Positions 26,799 through 36,115 of a DNA stretch of 64,000 nt are shown piece by piece. Under the pieces are notes generated by a model. It was given only the letters and a program-made list of their open reading frames with translations. It had not been told where the DNA came from and searched no databases. The stretch comes from UBA6921 sp031363085 (GTDB lineage Bacteria; Pseudomonadota; Gammaproteobacteria; SG8-11), in the NCBI GenBank assembly GCA_031363085.1, contig JANLTU010000167.1, positions 1 through 64,000 of the forward strand, written 5' to 3'. A program made the translations under genes and the position numbers. The first letter of the stretch is position 1. Each line of letters starts with the position of its first letter.

Positions 26799-28205
26799 TT
26801 ACGGACGTCGGGCGCCGCGTTTGGGTGGTGGGCCGCTGCGGCGCGGACCACCGTTACGGACTGGGCGACGGCGCGGCAGGGCGCCCTCGGCGTCGTTGTT
26901 TTCGCTGCGTGCGGGTGGCAGCGGTTTGGTCAGCAGGTCGGGGGTGCAGCTCGCCACCGGAATTTTATGGCTGATGTAGCTTTCGATGTCGTCCATCGAG
27001 AATGCATAGGTTTCGCAGGCGAAACTGACCGCTTCACCGGCGGCGCCGGCGCGTGCGGTGCGGCCGATGCGGTGCACATAGTCTTCGGCGTCTTGCGGCA
27101 GATCGTAGTTAAACACATGACTGACGGCGGGGATGTGCAAGCCGCGTGCGGCCACGTCGGTCGCGACCAGAATCTGCAAGGTGCCCTCGGTGAATTCCTT
27201 CAAGATGCGCAGGCGCTGGGGTTGCGGCACGTCGCCCGACAACACCCCGGCTTTATAATTGTTACCGCGCAAATAATTGCCGATGCGTTCTGCGACCGGC
27301 TTGGTGTTGACAAATACCAGCGCGCGCGTCACTTTTTTAGTGCGCAGCAAGCCCAGCAGCAACGGAATCTTTTCTTCGTTGGCGGGGAAGTACACCGACT
27401 CGGTGACGCGCTCGGCAGTCATGCGCTCGGGCGTGATCGACACCTGCTTGGGGTTGTTCATGTGTTCGTAGGCAAGTTCGGTGACCCGATGCGACAATGT
27501 GGCCGAAAACAGCAGGCTCAAACGATGCTCGGGTTTGGGCAAGCGGCGCAACAAAAAGCGGATGTCGCGAATAAAACCTAAGTCGAACATGCGGTCTGCT
27601 TCGTCCAACACCACCACCTGGGCTTCGCGCAGGTCGTAGATGTTTTGCTTGAAGTAGTCGATCACGCGACCGGGTGTGCCGATCAACACGTCCACGCCTT
27701 CTTCGAGCATTTTTTTCTGTGCCTCGAACCCGGTGCCGCCGTACACCAGCCCAAGCTTGAGCCCGGTGAACTGGCCGAGAGCCACAGCATCGTTATGGAT
27801 TTGCACCGCCAGTTCACGCGTGGGCGCAATGATCAACGCGCGCGGCTGGTTAACGCGACGGCGGGGACTGGCCGGTTGCGTCAGCAGGCGGTGATACATC
27901 GCGATCAAAAATGCCGCTGTTTTGCCGGTGCCGGTTTGCGCCTGGCCCATCACGTCGTGCCCGGCCAAGGCCAGCGGCAAGGTCTGCGCCTGGATTGGCG
28001 TGCAGCGTGTGAAGCCGGTCGACTCGATGCCGCGCAGCACCGCCTCCGGCAGCTTCAAACTTGCAAAGGTGATGTCGGACAAGTGATCCGCCAACGGCAC
28101 GTGCACCGGAATGGGGTCGGGTAGTGACTCGCTGTCGGGCGGTGTGGAAGGTGCCGGGCCGAACCACCGGCGGATGGATGTAACTAACCTCGACAAAAAT
28201 GACAC
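26799..28205 (-). CDS. rhlE: DEAD-box RNA helicase, RhlE type
   Basis: An ATP-dependent RNA helicase of 468 residues. The first 45 residues are a variable lead. The core has the Q motif (GFTRCTPIQAQTLPLAL), Walker A AQTGTGKTAAF, PTRELAVQIH, VLDEADRMFDLGF, SAT, ARGLHIPAVSHVFNYDLP and YVHRIGRTARAG. A basic Arg/Pro/Gly tail (RRRPVRNGGPRRSG) likely binds RNA. Length and the short tail point to RhlE rather than DbpA, which has a structured RNA-binding domain. It is a single-gene unit with a leader of about 200 bp before the next gene. Confidence 0.9.
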   Translation of the reverse strand: MSFLSRLVTSIRRWFGPAPSTPPDSESLPDPIPVHVPLADHLSDITFASLKLPEAVLRGIESTGFTRCTPIQAQTLPLALAGHDVMGQAQTGTGKTAAFLIAMYHRLLTQPASPRRRVNQPRALIIAPTRELAVQIHNDAVALGQFTGLKLGLVYGGTGFEAQKKMLEEGVDVLIGTPGRVIDYFKQNIYDLREAQVVVLDEADRMFDLGFIRDIRFLLRRLPKPEHRLSLLFSATLSHRVTELAYEHMNNPKQVSITPERMTAERVTESVYFPANEEKIPLLLGLLRTKKVTRALVFVNTKPVAERIGNYLRGNNYKAGVLSGDVPQPQRLRILKEFTEGTLQILVATDVAARGLHIPAVSHVFNYDLPQDAEDYVHRIGRTARAGAAGEAVSFACETYAFSMDDIESYISHKIPVASCTPDLLTKPLPPARSENNDAEGALPRRRPVRNGGPRRSGPPPKRGARRP

Positions 28206-28414
28206 AGGTTTGATATTTCCGTAGTGATGTCGCGATCAATAGGATCGAAACGAGGCACCATTGTACAGAATGTGTAGAACTGCGGCGACAGGGCTAAACG
28301 AAATACGCAAGCCCCGTTGCCGCGTGAATTGCCGCAAGTTTGTCATCCGGCATGCACTGCTCGCCGGATTTTCCGGTGCTGCGGGTTATGCAGAAGAGGA
28401 GAGTGAGCAGAGGC

Positions 28415-29014
28415 TCAAGGTTCCAGTGTTGCCTTCAAAATGACCACCGGCTCTTGCGGCACATCTTTGGGAAAGGGGCCGCCCGAGCCGGTCGGCACCT
28501 TGCGAATTTTGTCGACGATGTCCATGCCTTGCGTGACTTTACCGAACACCGCGTAGCCCCAGCCTTCTTGCGTGGGTGAGCGATGATTCAGAAAATCGTT
28601 GTCGACCACGTTGATGAAAAACTGCGAGCTGCCCGAGTGCGGCATGTTGGTGCGCGCCATCGCGAGCGTGCCGCGATTATTTTTCAAGCCGTTTTCCGCT
28701 TCGTTGTCGATGGCAGGTTTGGTGTCTTTGCGTTTGTAGTCTTGCGTGATACCACCGCCCTGCAGCATGAAACCGTCAATCACGCGGTGGAAAATGGTGC
28801 CATCGTAAAAGCCCTCGCCGACATAGGCCAGAAAGTTATTCACCGACTTGGGTGCTTTCTCGCGATCTAGTTCCAGCAGAATATCGCCGAAACTGGTTTT
28901 AAGGCGTACGTGTGGATGCATGTTGTCTCCTGCAATGGCATTAGTGTTAAATGAAAAAGTAATGGCGATGGCGAGCGCTAACACGCCCCAAATTATTTTA
29001 AACATCTGCACCAT
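28415..29014 (-). CDS. ppiA: Periplasmic peptidyl-prolyl cis-trans isomerase, cyclophilin type
   Basis: A 199-residue prolyl isomerase that helps fold exported proteins. A signal peptide (IIWGVLALAIAITFS, cleaved near NAIAG) precedes the cyclophilin core HVRLKTSFGDILLELD, FYDGTIFHRVIDGFMLQGGG, TLAMARTNMPHSGSSQFFIN and YAVFGKVTQGMDIVD. The open frame runs 53 codons further upstream, but AAGGGGACGG sits just before ATG 29014 and puts the signal peptide at the start. The gene is divergent from the TPR lipoprotein gene. Confidence 0.93.
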   Translation of the reverse strand: MVQMFKIIWGVLALAIAITFSFNTNAIAGDNMHPHVRLKTSFGDILLELDREKAPKSVNNFLAYVGEGFYDGTIFHRVIDGFMLQGGGITQDYKRKDTKPAIDNEAENGLKNNRGTLAMARTNMPHSGSSQFFINVVDNDFLNHRSPTQEGWGYAVFGKVTQGMDIVDKIRKVPTGSGGPFPKDVPQEPVVILKATLEP

Positions 29015-29207
29015 GTCCGTCCCCTTGTAGTAAGCAGAAGTGCCCATGATAGTGGGTTTGAAATTGCGCGCAAAGAGCAATATGAGCGCGGGGAACGAAA
29101 ACACCCGTAGTTTTCTTCGTTCGGCTTCATTGTCTGTGCACACTATGTAGACGCGCTTTATCAGCTTTGCCACACTGCGCGTCCAATATCATTGCAGGGG
29201 AACACCG

Positions 29208-31607
29208 TTGATTTGCAAAGCCACGTGGCGAACTTTCGGGATCGTTTTAGTTTTGATGCTGGCGGCTTGCAGCAGTAAAGAATCGCAGCTTGCGCAGTTT
29301 GTCGAACGCGGCGCGCAATACTTTGCGGCGGGTGACTACGTCCAGGCACGTTTGGAATATGCCAACGCATTGCAGCTTGCACCGGCCGATGCGAAGGCGA
29401 ATTTTTACATGGCCCAAATTGTGGAGAAATTGCAGGGTCCGCGCGCGGCATTGGCATTGTATCAACAGGTGACCAACACCAGCCCGCTGTATAACGCCGC
29501 ACAAGTACGATTAGCGCGCGCATTATTGGCCATCGACGCGTTGGACAAGGCACTGGCAGCAACGGGTCAGGTATTGGTGAACAACCCCAACGATGCCGGT
29601 GCGCTGCTGATTCGTGCCGGTGTGTTTGCGCGACGCGGTGACCTGGTGCGCGCCGAACAGGATGCGCAGTCGGCATTGCGCGCCGATCCCGAGCAGATCG
29701 AAGCGACCTTGTTCCTGGCCGGCTTGGCCCTGCGTAGCGGTCACACGCCGGAAGGCATCGCGCAGTTGCAACAGGCGTTGTTGCGTCATCCGCAGCATGC
29801 CGCCGTACAGGCGGCGCTGGCGGAAGCGCTCGCGCAGCAAGGCGATACACAGCAAGCCTTGCAGTTATTGCAAGTCAGCCTGCGTATCGAGCCGCTGGAG
29901 TTGTCGCACCGTGTGCGGATGGCGGCGGTCTACACGCGCATGGGCCGGTTGGACGACGCCGAGAGTACCTTGCGCGACGCGTTGGTGGTTCTGCCGGACA
30001 ACGACGCTGCGCGCTTGGCGTTGGTGGATTTTATCGCCCAAAACCGCGACGCCACCGCTGCCGAGCATTTGCTGCTGAGCTACATCACGCAGCAGCCACA
30101 GGCGTACACGCTGCGTTTTGGGCTGGCCAGCGTGTACGAGCAGGCACTTGCCGACGACCAAGTGCAGCAGATCTATCGTGACATTATCGCGCGCGACCCG
30201 GCCGGCATCGACGGCCGGTTGGCACGTTTTAAATTGGCGCAGTGGCTGGCGCAGCACGGAGCACGCGACGAAGCCGAGCTGTTGCTCAACGATGAGGTAA
30301 AAAACAATGTTGCGGATTCCGAAGCCCTGTTGCTGCGCGCCCGCTTAGCGCTGGATCGCGGTGCCTTTGATCGCGCCACACCGGATATTCGTGCCGCCTT
30401 GCAGGTGCAGCCTAAGTCGTCGGTCGCTTGGCGGCTGCTGGCGCGCGCGCAGTTCGCACAGGCGGACGTGCCGCAGGCGCTGGAAAGCCTGCAAAAGGCG
30501 CGTGAAGCCAATCCGCACGATGTCGAGTCGCTGCTAGCCTATGCGCAACTGCAAACTCAAAACGGTCAAGCGGAGGCCGCCATCGACGCGCTGCAAATTT
30601 TCCTGAAGGAAAATCCCGCTCAAAGCGCGGTGGCCGAAGCCTTGTTGCAGGCGTATGTGCTCAAGTCGGATTGGAAGGCTGCGATGGCGGTGGCAGAGCA
30701 GGTCAAGGCGACTTCGCTTGATCCAGGGTTGGGCTATTACTACAGCGGTTGGGTGTACCAGCAGAAAAAAGCCTATGCGGCCAGCATTAAACAGTTCGAA
30801 GAAGCGCTGCGTTCCAAGCCGCAATCCTTCGAGCGCTTGGCGGGGATCGTAAAAAGCTATCTGGCACTAAAGCAACCGGCGCGCGCGGTGCAGCGTATCC
30901 AGCAAATTTTGAAACAGTTTCCACAGCTTGCGCATGCCTATAATTTACTGGGTGAAGTGCGCCTAGTGCAAAAACGCAGCGACGATGCGCAAACTGCATT
31001 TCGCAAAGCACTGGCGGCCGACCCGCGCTATGCGCCGGCTTATCGCAATCTCGCGGCGGTGCGTATGGCGCGTGGTGCGGTGGCAGACGCGATCAAAATT
31101 TATCAGGATGGGATTTCCGCAACCCACGGTGATGTCAGTTTGCTCTTCGCGCTCGGTGCCACCTACGAACGTCAAGGGCAGTATGAGCACGCAGTGCAGC
31201 AATACGAAAGCGTGCTGGCCAAAGAGCCGCTGTCGTTCGCCGCAATGAATAATCTGGCCATGTTGCTGATCACGGAAACACCGGATGCGACGCGCTTGGC
31301 CAAGGCCAAGCAACTGGCGGATCGGCTGCGGGTGAATAGTAATCCCGCCTACCTCGATACGGTCGGCTGGGTGTACTACAGTAATGGTGATGCGGCGGCG
31401 GCCGTGCCCTATCTTGAGCGCGCGCTGCAGGGCCTGGCGCAGGTGCCGGTAGTGCACTATCACTTGGGCGCAGCGCTCGCCAAGCAGGGTGAGGTGGTGG
31501 CGGCGCGGCGCCACTTGCAGGAGGCGCTACGCCGCCAAGTAGAATTTCCAGGCGTCGACGACGCGCGCGCAACACTGGAGCAGTTGACAAGGAAGCGCGG
31601 GCGGTAA
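29208..31607 (+). CDS. Long TPR-repeat lipoprotein (PrsT-like)
   Basis: A 799-residue outer-membrane-type lipoprotein. The signal peptide ends in the lipobox LMLAAC, so Cys21 is the lipidation site. The rest is a solenoid of about 20 tetratricopeptide repeats, recognisable from recurring A...G....A......AL...P units. It resembles the TPR proteins of exosortase/PEP-CTERM polysaccharide loci, but no exosortase or glycosyltransferase lies in this window. The start is TTG, set by AGGGG 10 bp upstream; no ATG precedes the signal peptide. The two-component genes follow in the same direction after 89 bp, a possible functional link. Confidence 0.82.
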   Translation: MICKATWRTFGIVLVLMLAACSSKESQLAQFVERGAQYFAAGDYVQARLEYANALQLAPADAKANFYMAQIVEKLQGPRAALALYQQVTNTSPLYNAAQVRLARALLAIDALDKALAATGQVLVNNPNDAGALLIRAGVFARRGDLVRAEQDAQSALRADPEQIEATLFLAGLALRSGHTPEGIAQLQQALLRHPQHAAVQAALAEALAQQGDTQQALQLLQVSLRIEPLELSHRVRMAAVYTRMGRLDDAESTLRDALVVLPDNDAARLALVDFIAQNRDATAAEHLLLSYITQQPQAYTLRFGLASVYEQALADDQVQQIYRDIIARDPAGIDGRLARFKLAQWLAQHGARDEAELLLNDEVKNNVADSEALLLRARLALDRGAFDRATPDIRAALQVQPKSSVAWRLLARAQFAQADVPQALESLQKAREANPHDVESLLAYAQLQTQNGQAEAAIDALQIFLKENPAQSAVAEALLQAYVLKSDWKAAMAVAEQVKATSLDPGLGYYYSGWVYQQKKAYAASIKQFEEALRSKPQSFERLAGIVKSYLALKQPARAVQRIQQILKQFPQLAHAYNLLGEVRLVQKRSDDAQTAFRKALAADPRYAPAYRNLAAVRMARGAVADAIKIYQDGISATHGDVSLLFALGATYERQGQYEHAVQQYESVLAKEPLSFAAMNNLAMLLITETPDATRLAKAKQLADRLRVNSNPAYLDTVGWVYYSNGDAAAAVPYLERALQGLAQVPVVHYHLGAALAKQGEVVAARRHLQEALRRQVEFPGVDDARATLEQLTRKRGR

Positions 31608-31696
31608 GTTTATTGGGGCGGGTATTGACTCAAGCTGTTTGATATCCCGAAATGCGCATTGCGCGGCGTGCGATGAAACTTAGCTAGACTGTATTC

Positions 31697-33316
31697 ATGC
31701 GTCGTGAACCTCTCCCGGTGTTGTTGATCGAAAGCGACCCGCACGATGCGGTGTTGGTGCAATCCCAGTTGATGGAATTTGCCGCAGATGAATTTGCAAT
31801 CACCGTGGCGGATCGATTATCGACCGCCCAGGAGCAGCTTAAAGAACGTGCCTTTGCTGCAATTCTATTGAACCTGACGTTGCTTGATTCTTCCGGCATC
31901 ATCGCCCTGAGCCGCACCAAGGCGGCTGCGCCGTCGGTGCCGGTGATTGTTTTGAGCGGTGTCGACGACGAATCGATGGCACTGCATGCCGTGCAACACG
32001 GCGCGCAGGACTATCTGGTGAAGGGCAATGCCGACGGTCACGTGATCGCGCGCGTGATTCGTTATGCCATGCAACGGCAACGCGCCGATGAAGAGCTGCG
32101 ACGTGCCCACAATCTGCTCGAACAGCGCGTCATGGAGCGTACCGCGTTCCTGAAAGTGACTAATCGTCGCTTGCACGAGGAGATCGCCGAGCGCGAACGT
32201 ACCGAGGAGACCTTACGCAAGGAGCGCGATTTCAGTTCGGCGATTCTCGATACCGTCGGCGCGATTGTGGTCGTGCTGGACCCACAAGGCCGTCTGGTGC
32301 GCTGCAATCGCTATTGCGAACAAGTCATGGGTTATCTCGAAACGGAGATTAAAGGGCGCTACGTGTGGGATACGTTTTTGGAGCCGCACGTGGTGGCGCG
32401 CGTGCAGCCGGTATTCCGCGAATTGCTGGCCAGCAAGGGCGGGAGCAAATATGAAAATCACTGGCTGACTAAAGCAGGCTGGCGACGATTGATCGACTGG
32501 TCCAATACCGTTATTGTCGACCAAACCGGCGAGGTCGAGTTCGTGATCGCGACCGGTATCGACATCACCGAAAAGCGCGCAACCGAGGAATTAGAACGTC
32601 AGCATCTTTTTGATCTTGCACATGTGTCACGCCTGACGACCATGGGACAGATGGCGACCGAAATTGCGCATGAGCTCAACCAGCCTTTGTGCGCAATTGC
32701 CAGCTTCAGCGATACTTGTTTGCGGATGTTCGATTCCGGTAAATTTGATCTTACCGAAGTGCGGCAGGTGCTGCAGGACATCGGCGATCAAGCTCAGCGC
32801 GCGGGCGAAGTGATCCGACGCATTCGCAAATTTGTGCGTAAAGAGCCGGCCGAACGGATACCGATCAGCCTCAACGAACTGGTTGGCGACGTGGTGCGCC
32901 TCACCCAGGTTGAAGCGCGCTGGAATCAGGTGGATATAAGCACCGAATTGACCGAAGCGTTGCCGCCGGTGAGAGTGGATAAAATCTTGATCGAGCAAGC
33001 GATACTTAACCTAGTGCGCAACGCGATTGAAGCCATTGCCCACGCCGGCAGTACGCAGCGCGCTATTATGATCACGACCTGCGCGCGCGCCGACGGTGCT
33101 TTGGAAGTGGCGGTGCGTGACACCGGCCCCGGTCTGCCGCAAGGCGTTACCGAGAATATTTTTCAGCCGTTTTTCACCACCAAACCCCAGGGCATGGGGA
33201 TGGGATTATCGCTGAGCCTGTCGATTATAAAAGCGCACGAAGGACAACTCACTGCGGAATCCAATAGCGGGCAGGGAACAATTTTTCGGCTCGTATTACC
33301 GGCCATGACAACCTAG
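31697..33316 (+). CDS. FixL-like sensor histidine kinase with N-terminal pseudo-receiver domain
   Basis: A 539-residue soluble kinase. REC-like domain (1-125): the strand carrying the phospho-acceptor reads FAAILLNLTLLDSSG, with Asn59 where Asp is expected, while Ser87 and Lys109 are kept. A coiled linker (128-178) leads to a PAS domain (180-295). HisKA has His325 in IAHELNQPLCAI and HATPase has Asn442 in NLVRNAIEAI, DTGPGLP and the MGMGLSLSLSI lid, so the kinase half looks active. The FixJ-type regulator follows after 10 bp. The receiver probably acts as a dimer or ligand module rather than a phosphate sink. No heme-binding motif was identified in the PAS domain. Confidence 0.9.
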   Translation: MRREPLPVLLIESDPHDAVLVQSQLMEFAADEFAITVADRLSTAQEQLKERAFAAILLNLTLLDSSGIIALSRTKAAAPSVPVIVLSGVDDESMALHAVQHGAQDYLVKGNADGHVIARVIRYAMQRQRADEELRRAHNLLEQRVMERTAFLKVTNRRLHEEIAERERTEETLRKERDFSSAILDTVGAIVVVLDPQGRLVRCNRYCEQVMGYLETEIKGRYVWDTFLEPHVVARVQPVFRELLASKGGSKYENHWLTKAGWRRLIDWSNTVIVDQTGEVEFVIATGIDITEKRATEELERQHLFDLAHVSRLTTMGQMATEIAHELNQPLCAIASFSDTCLRMFDSGKFDLTEVRQVLQDIGDQAQRAGEVIRRIRKFVRKEPAERIPISLNELVGDVVRLTQVEARWNQVDISTELTEALPPVRVDKILIEQAILNLVRNAIEAIAHAGSTQRAIMITTCARADGALEVAVRDTGPGLPQGVTENIFQPFFTTKPQGMGMGLSLSLSIIKAHEGQLTAESNSGQGTIFRLVLPAMTT

Positions 33317-33326
33317 GAGAAAAACG

Positions 33327-33953
33327 ATGCAACATGACCCCATCGTGTATGTTGTGGATGACGATGAAGCGATACGCAGTGCTTTGCGCTTGCTGATGAA
33401 ATCCGCAGATTTACGTGTGGTGACCTGTGCGTCGGCCGAAGAGTTTTTAAAAATCTACAAGCCCGAGCAACCCGGCTGCTTGGTGCTCGATGTGCGCATG
33501 CCCGGCATGAGCGGCCTGGAATTACAGAAATTGCTGCTTGAACGCCATATCCGGGTGCCGGTGATTATTATGTCGGGGCACGGCGACGTCACCATGGCGG
33601 TGCAAGCGATGAAAGAAGGCGCGGTCGATTTCATCGAAAAACCGTTCAAGAATGAAGTGTTGCTGGAGCGCATCAAACAATGTGTCGCAAGCGACGTTGA
33701 GACACGCAAAGAGCTACGCCAGCATGTGGAAGCGGCAACCCGCATTGCCAGCCTGACCCCACGCGAGCGCGAGGTGATGGAGTTGCTGATTCAAGGCAAG
33801 CGCAACAAAATCATCGCCTCTGACTTGGGTATCAGCAATCGCACAGTGGAAGCGCATCGGGCTAAAATTATGGAAAAAATGCACGCGCATTCCCTGTCGG
33901 AGGTCGTGCGCACTTCATTTGCTGCGGAAGACAATGGCGCGGAGCACGGATAG
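33327..33953 (+). CDS. FixJ-family two-component response regulator
   Basis: A 208-residue transcription factor with a REC domain (1-120) and a LuxR-type helix-turn-helix (about 140-205: LTPREREVMELLIQGKRNK, then IASDLGISNRTVEAHRAKI). Phospho-acceptor Asp55 lies in LVLDVRMPGMSG, and Lys107 in FIEKPF is present, so it should be regulated by phosphorylation. The partner kinase gene ends 10 bp upstream. Target genes are unknown; the upstream TPR lipoprotein gene is a natural candidate. Confidence 0.93.
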   Translation: MQHDPIVYVVDDDEAIRSALRLLMKSADLRVVTCASAEEFLKIYKPEQPGCLVLDVRMPGMSGLELQKLLLERHIRVPVIIMSGHGDVTMAVQAMKEGAVDFIEKPFKNEVLLERIKQCVASDVETRKELRQHVEAATRIASLTPREREVMELLIQGKRNKIIASDLGISNRTVEAHRAKIMEKMHAHSLSEVVRTSFAAEDNGAEHG

Positions 33954-33972
33954 ATGCTCCATGAGCAATACG

Positions 33973-33991
33973 CGGAGCGGGCGCTCCGTTT
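33973..33991 (+). terminator. Possible terminator after the response regulator
   Basis: CGGAGCG and CGCTCCG form a 7-bp stem with a two-base loop, followed by TTT. It lies 20 bp after the fixJ-like stop and before the convergent Sel1 gene. Confidence 0.45.
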
Positions 33992-34015
33992 CGCCGCGCG
34001 CGGCGCACAATGAAA

Positions 34016-35212
34016 CTACAATGAGGTTTGTTTAGTGATGGTAATTTTTTGCGTCTGATTTTTCACGCACTGAATAATCCATTCGTTTTCGAGTTTGCAT
34101 TCCAAATGGTGTTCGGTTTCTTGCAAGCCGAGTTTGATGCCTTTATCAATACCGGTAAGTTCCGTTGCAGATTTAGCGTCGTGGCGGCGGTTGATTTTTA
34201 CGATGTTATTACGGTAAACAATTTTAAATTCGCCGCTGGGCTGCACCGCATATACGGTTGCTTGCGTCCGATAGCCAATTTCCGATTCTCCTAACGCGCG
34301 TACCAGCTCTTTGGAAACGCACTCGATGGCGGTTTCATTGCTCGGCTCGCATGAGGTTAACTTGGACGGCAGGAACTCTACCGGTAAATTCATCTGCGAC
34401 ACCCAGTTGCCGCTTGCGAGCATGGAATAGGTGGTCGGTTGCGTTTGAATGATTGGCTGCAAGGCGGCAATCGCCGTGGCGGGTGGAGTGGGAAAATGGG
34501 CCGTACCGGCCGTGTTCAAGCCCCCCAAAGCAATTTGCGCACCGCGCGCCGCTTCGTCGCGAAGCGCCGTTACGATGGGATCGTTTTTGGTGTGAGGCGC
34601 ACTTAAATTGGCGGGAATATTTTGCGTGAGTTGGCTATCGACCAGCGCGGGCGGTTTTATGTGCGGCGTGTTTTTCGGTAGCTCGCCGGCCTGCGCGCGG
34701 CGTGTGGGGAAGCGCTTGGTGTCGGCGAGCGCTTGTTGGGCAGGGGCATAACCACCCACCGCCGCACGGCTATACCACAATTGGGCTTGATCCATATTAC
34801 GCGCCGTTCCGGCAGCGGTCTCGTACATCAAAGCGAGGTAATACTGGGCGCGCGCATAGCCGTAGTTTGCAAGCGGGGTCATCAACTGAAATGCCTTGGC
34901 AGGGTCTGCGGTCACGCCTTCGCCGCGGTAATACATGTAGGCGATTTTGAATTGTGCTTTTTGGTGATTTTGTTGCGCGGCTTGCTCAAACCACATGAAC
35001 GCGTTTTTGATATTCGCGGAAACGCCGCTGCCTTTTTCGTACATTTCACCGATGTTGAATTGCGCCTCCGCGTCGCCGCTGCGAGCAAGTTCCATACGCT
35101 CGGCATAGCGTTCTTGCCATATGTAGTCTTCCGCAGCAGTATTCACTTCAGACGCATACAACGTGGATGATATGACGCACGAAAAAACCAACAACGTGGG
35201 CTTGATGTTCAT
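34016..35212 (-). CDS. Secreted Sel1-repeat protein
   Basis: A 398-residue exported protein. The signal peptide (TLLVFSCVISSTLYA) is cleaved near residue 20. Residues 45-165 hold three to four Sel1 repeats: DAEAQFNIGEMYEKGSGV, KAQFKIAYMYYRGEGV, RAQYYLALMYETAAG, APAQQALA. Residues 170-270 are low complexity and Pro/Thr rich. The C-terminal 130 residues contain a cysteine pair (TSCEPSNETAIECVSKEL) and another near the end (LECKLENEWIIQC), suggesting a disulfide-bonded beta domain. Function is unknown. It is transcribed away from ruvC. Confidence 0.7.
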   Translation of the reverse strand: MNIKPTLLVFSCVISSTLYASEVNTAAEDYIWQERYAERMELARSGDAEAQFNIGEMYEKGSGVSANIKNAFMWFEQAAQQNHQKAQFKIAYMYYRGEGVTADPAKAFQLMTPLANYGYARAQYYLALMYETAAGTARNMDQAQLWYSRAAVGGYAPAQQALADTKRFPTRRAQAGELPKNTPHIKPPALVDSQLTQNIPANLSAPHTKNDPIVTALRDEAARGAQIALGGLNTAGTAHFPTPPATAIAALQPIIQTQPTTYSMLASGNWVSQMNLPVEFLPSKLTSCEPSNETAIECVSKELVRALGESEIGYRTQATVYAVQPSGEFKIVYRNNIVKINRRHDAKSATELTGIDKGIKLGLQETEHHLECKLENEWIIQCVKNQTQKITITKQTSL

Positions 35213-35506
35213 AGCACGGCTACAACTCCTGCGTTAACAGATGTACTCCATGGGTTGCTTATTGAGTCAAGGCATGACAGATACGCAAACCATAATCGGC
35301 CAACGAGTCAAAGCGTGGCCCCCAGACAATAAATTTTTACAGGTTCACAGCGATTCCACAATATAAAAAAGACTCCATAGGCAAAGATTTTTCGATAGAT
35401 GCAGGCGCCGGTGTGGGTCGTATTTGTAAGGTCACGCTCACGCGGGGGCGATGCTACACTTTCCGCGCCCGGATGAATTTACCTCCATTAATAGGACCTG
35501 TACCAC
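35213..35506. other. Intergenic region upstream of ruvC and the Sel1 gene
   Basis: AT-rich non-coding DNA that must carry both divergent promoters. A TACACT -10-like hexamer occurs shortly before the ruvC leader, without a convincing -35. I see no RNA gene here. The open frame reading through it into ruvC lacks family similarity. Confidence 0.4.
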
Positions 35507-35569
35507 GTGCAAAGCATTCATTTCAAGGCCGCCGGTCTCGTTGCAGGCGCGGCGCTGACCGCCTCGTGA
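35507..35569 (+). CDS. Possible 20-codon leader ORF overlapping the ruvC start
   Basis: GTG 35507 follows TAATAGGACC and opens a 20-codon frame that reads like a small hydrophobic peptide (KAAGLVAGAALTAS at its end). Its stop overlaps the ruvC GTG in a GTGA, the hallmark of translational coupling. It could be a leader that brings ribosomes to ruvC, which has no clear ribosome site of its own, or the remnant of a signal-peptide gene. Evidence is positional only. Confidence 0.35.
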   Translation: MQSIHFKAAGLVAGAALTAS

Positions 35570-36081
35570 TTCATATTCTCGGCATCGACCCCGGCTCACG
35601 CATCACCGGTTACGGCATCATCGCCGTGGAGGGTCGGCGCATGACTTACGTGGCCAGCGGGATTGTGCGCGTCGACAAAGAAGAGTGGCCGCAGCGCTTG
35701 CGCTCGATATTTTTGGGGATTCAGGAAATCGTCGTGACTTACCAACCACAGGAAATCGCCATCGAAAAAGTGTTCATGCATCGCAATGCCGACGCCGCCT
35801 TGAAGCTCGGCCAGGCGCGCGGCGCGGCGCTGTGTGCGGCACTCTTGCCGGGATTGCCGGTCACCGAATACGCCGCCACGCAAATCAAGCAAGCCATCGT
35901 CGGCAAAGGTCATGCGGCGAAAAACCAGATGCAACACATGGTGCGCGTGTTGCTCAAGCTGCCCGATGTACCCACACCAGATTCAGCGGATGCGCTGGCG
36001 GTGGCCTTGTGTCATGCGCATTCGCGGCAGACGCTGCGATTGATCGTTCAAGCAGAACAGCGCGCGGGGGTGTTGTCGTGA
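35566..36081 (+). CDS. ruvC: Holliday junction endonuclease RuvC
   Basis: RuvC cuts Holliday junctions symmetrically after RuvAB branch migration. The 171-residue product starts at GTG 35566 with IHILGIDPGSRITGYG, whose Asp is the first catalytic residue. Glu in IAIEKVFMHRNADAAL is the second, and the DSADALAVALCHAH block carries the last acidic ligands. The open frame extends 51 codons upstream, but those residues are not RuvC-like. It lacks an obvious ribosome site and overlaps the leader ORF. ruvA follows after 34 bp. Confidence 0.94.
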   Translation: MIHILGIDPGSRITGYGIIAVEGRRMTYVASGIVRVDKEEWPQRLRSIFLGIQEIVVTYQPQEIAIEKVFMHRNADAALKLGQARGAALCAALLPGLPVTEYAATQIKQAIVGKGHAAKNQMQHMVRVLLKLPDVPTPDSADALAVALCHAHSRQTLRLIVQAEQRAGVLS

Positions 36082-36115
36082 TGTTGAGTTTGTTTTGTTT
36101 CAGGGGAGCGCAACT

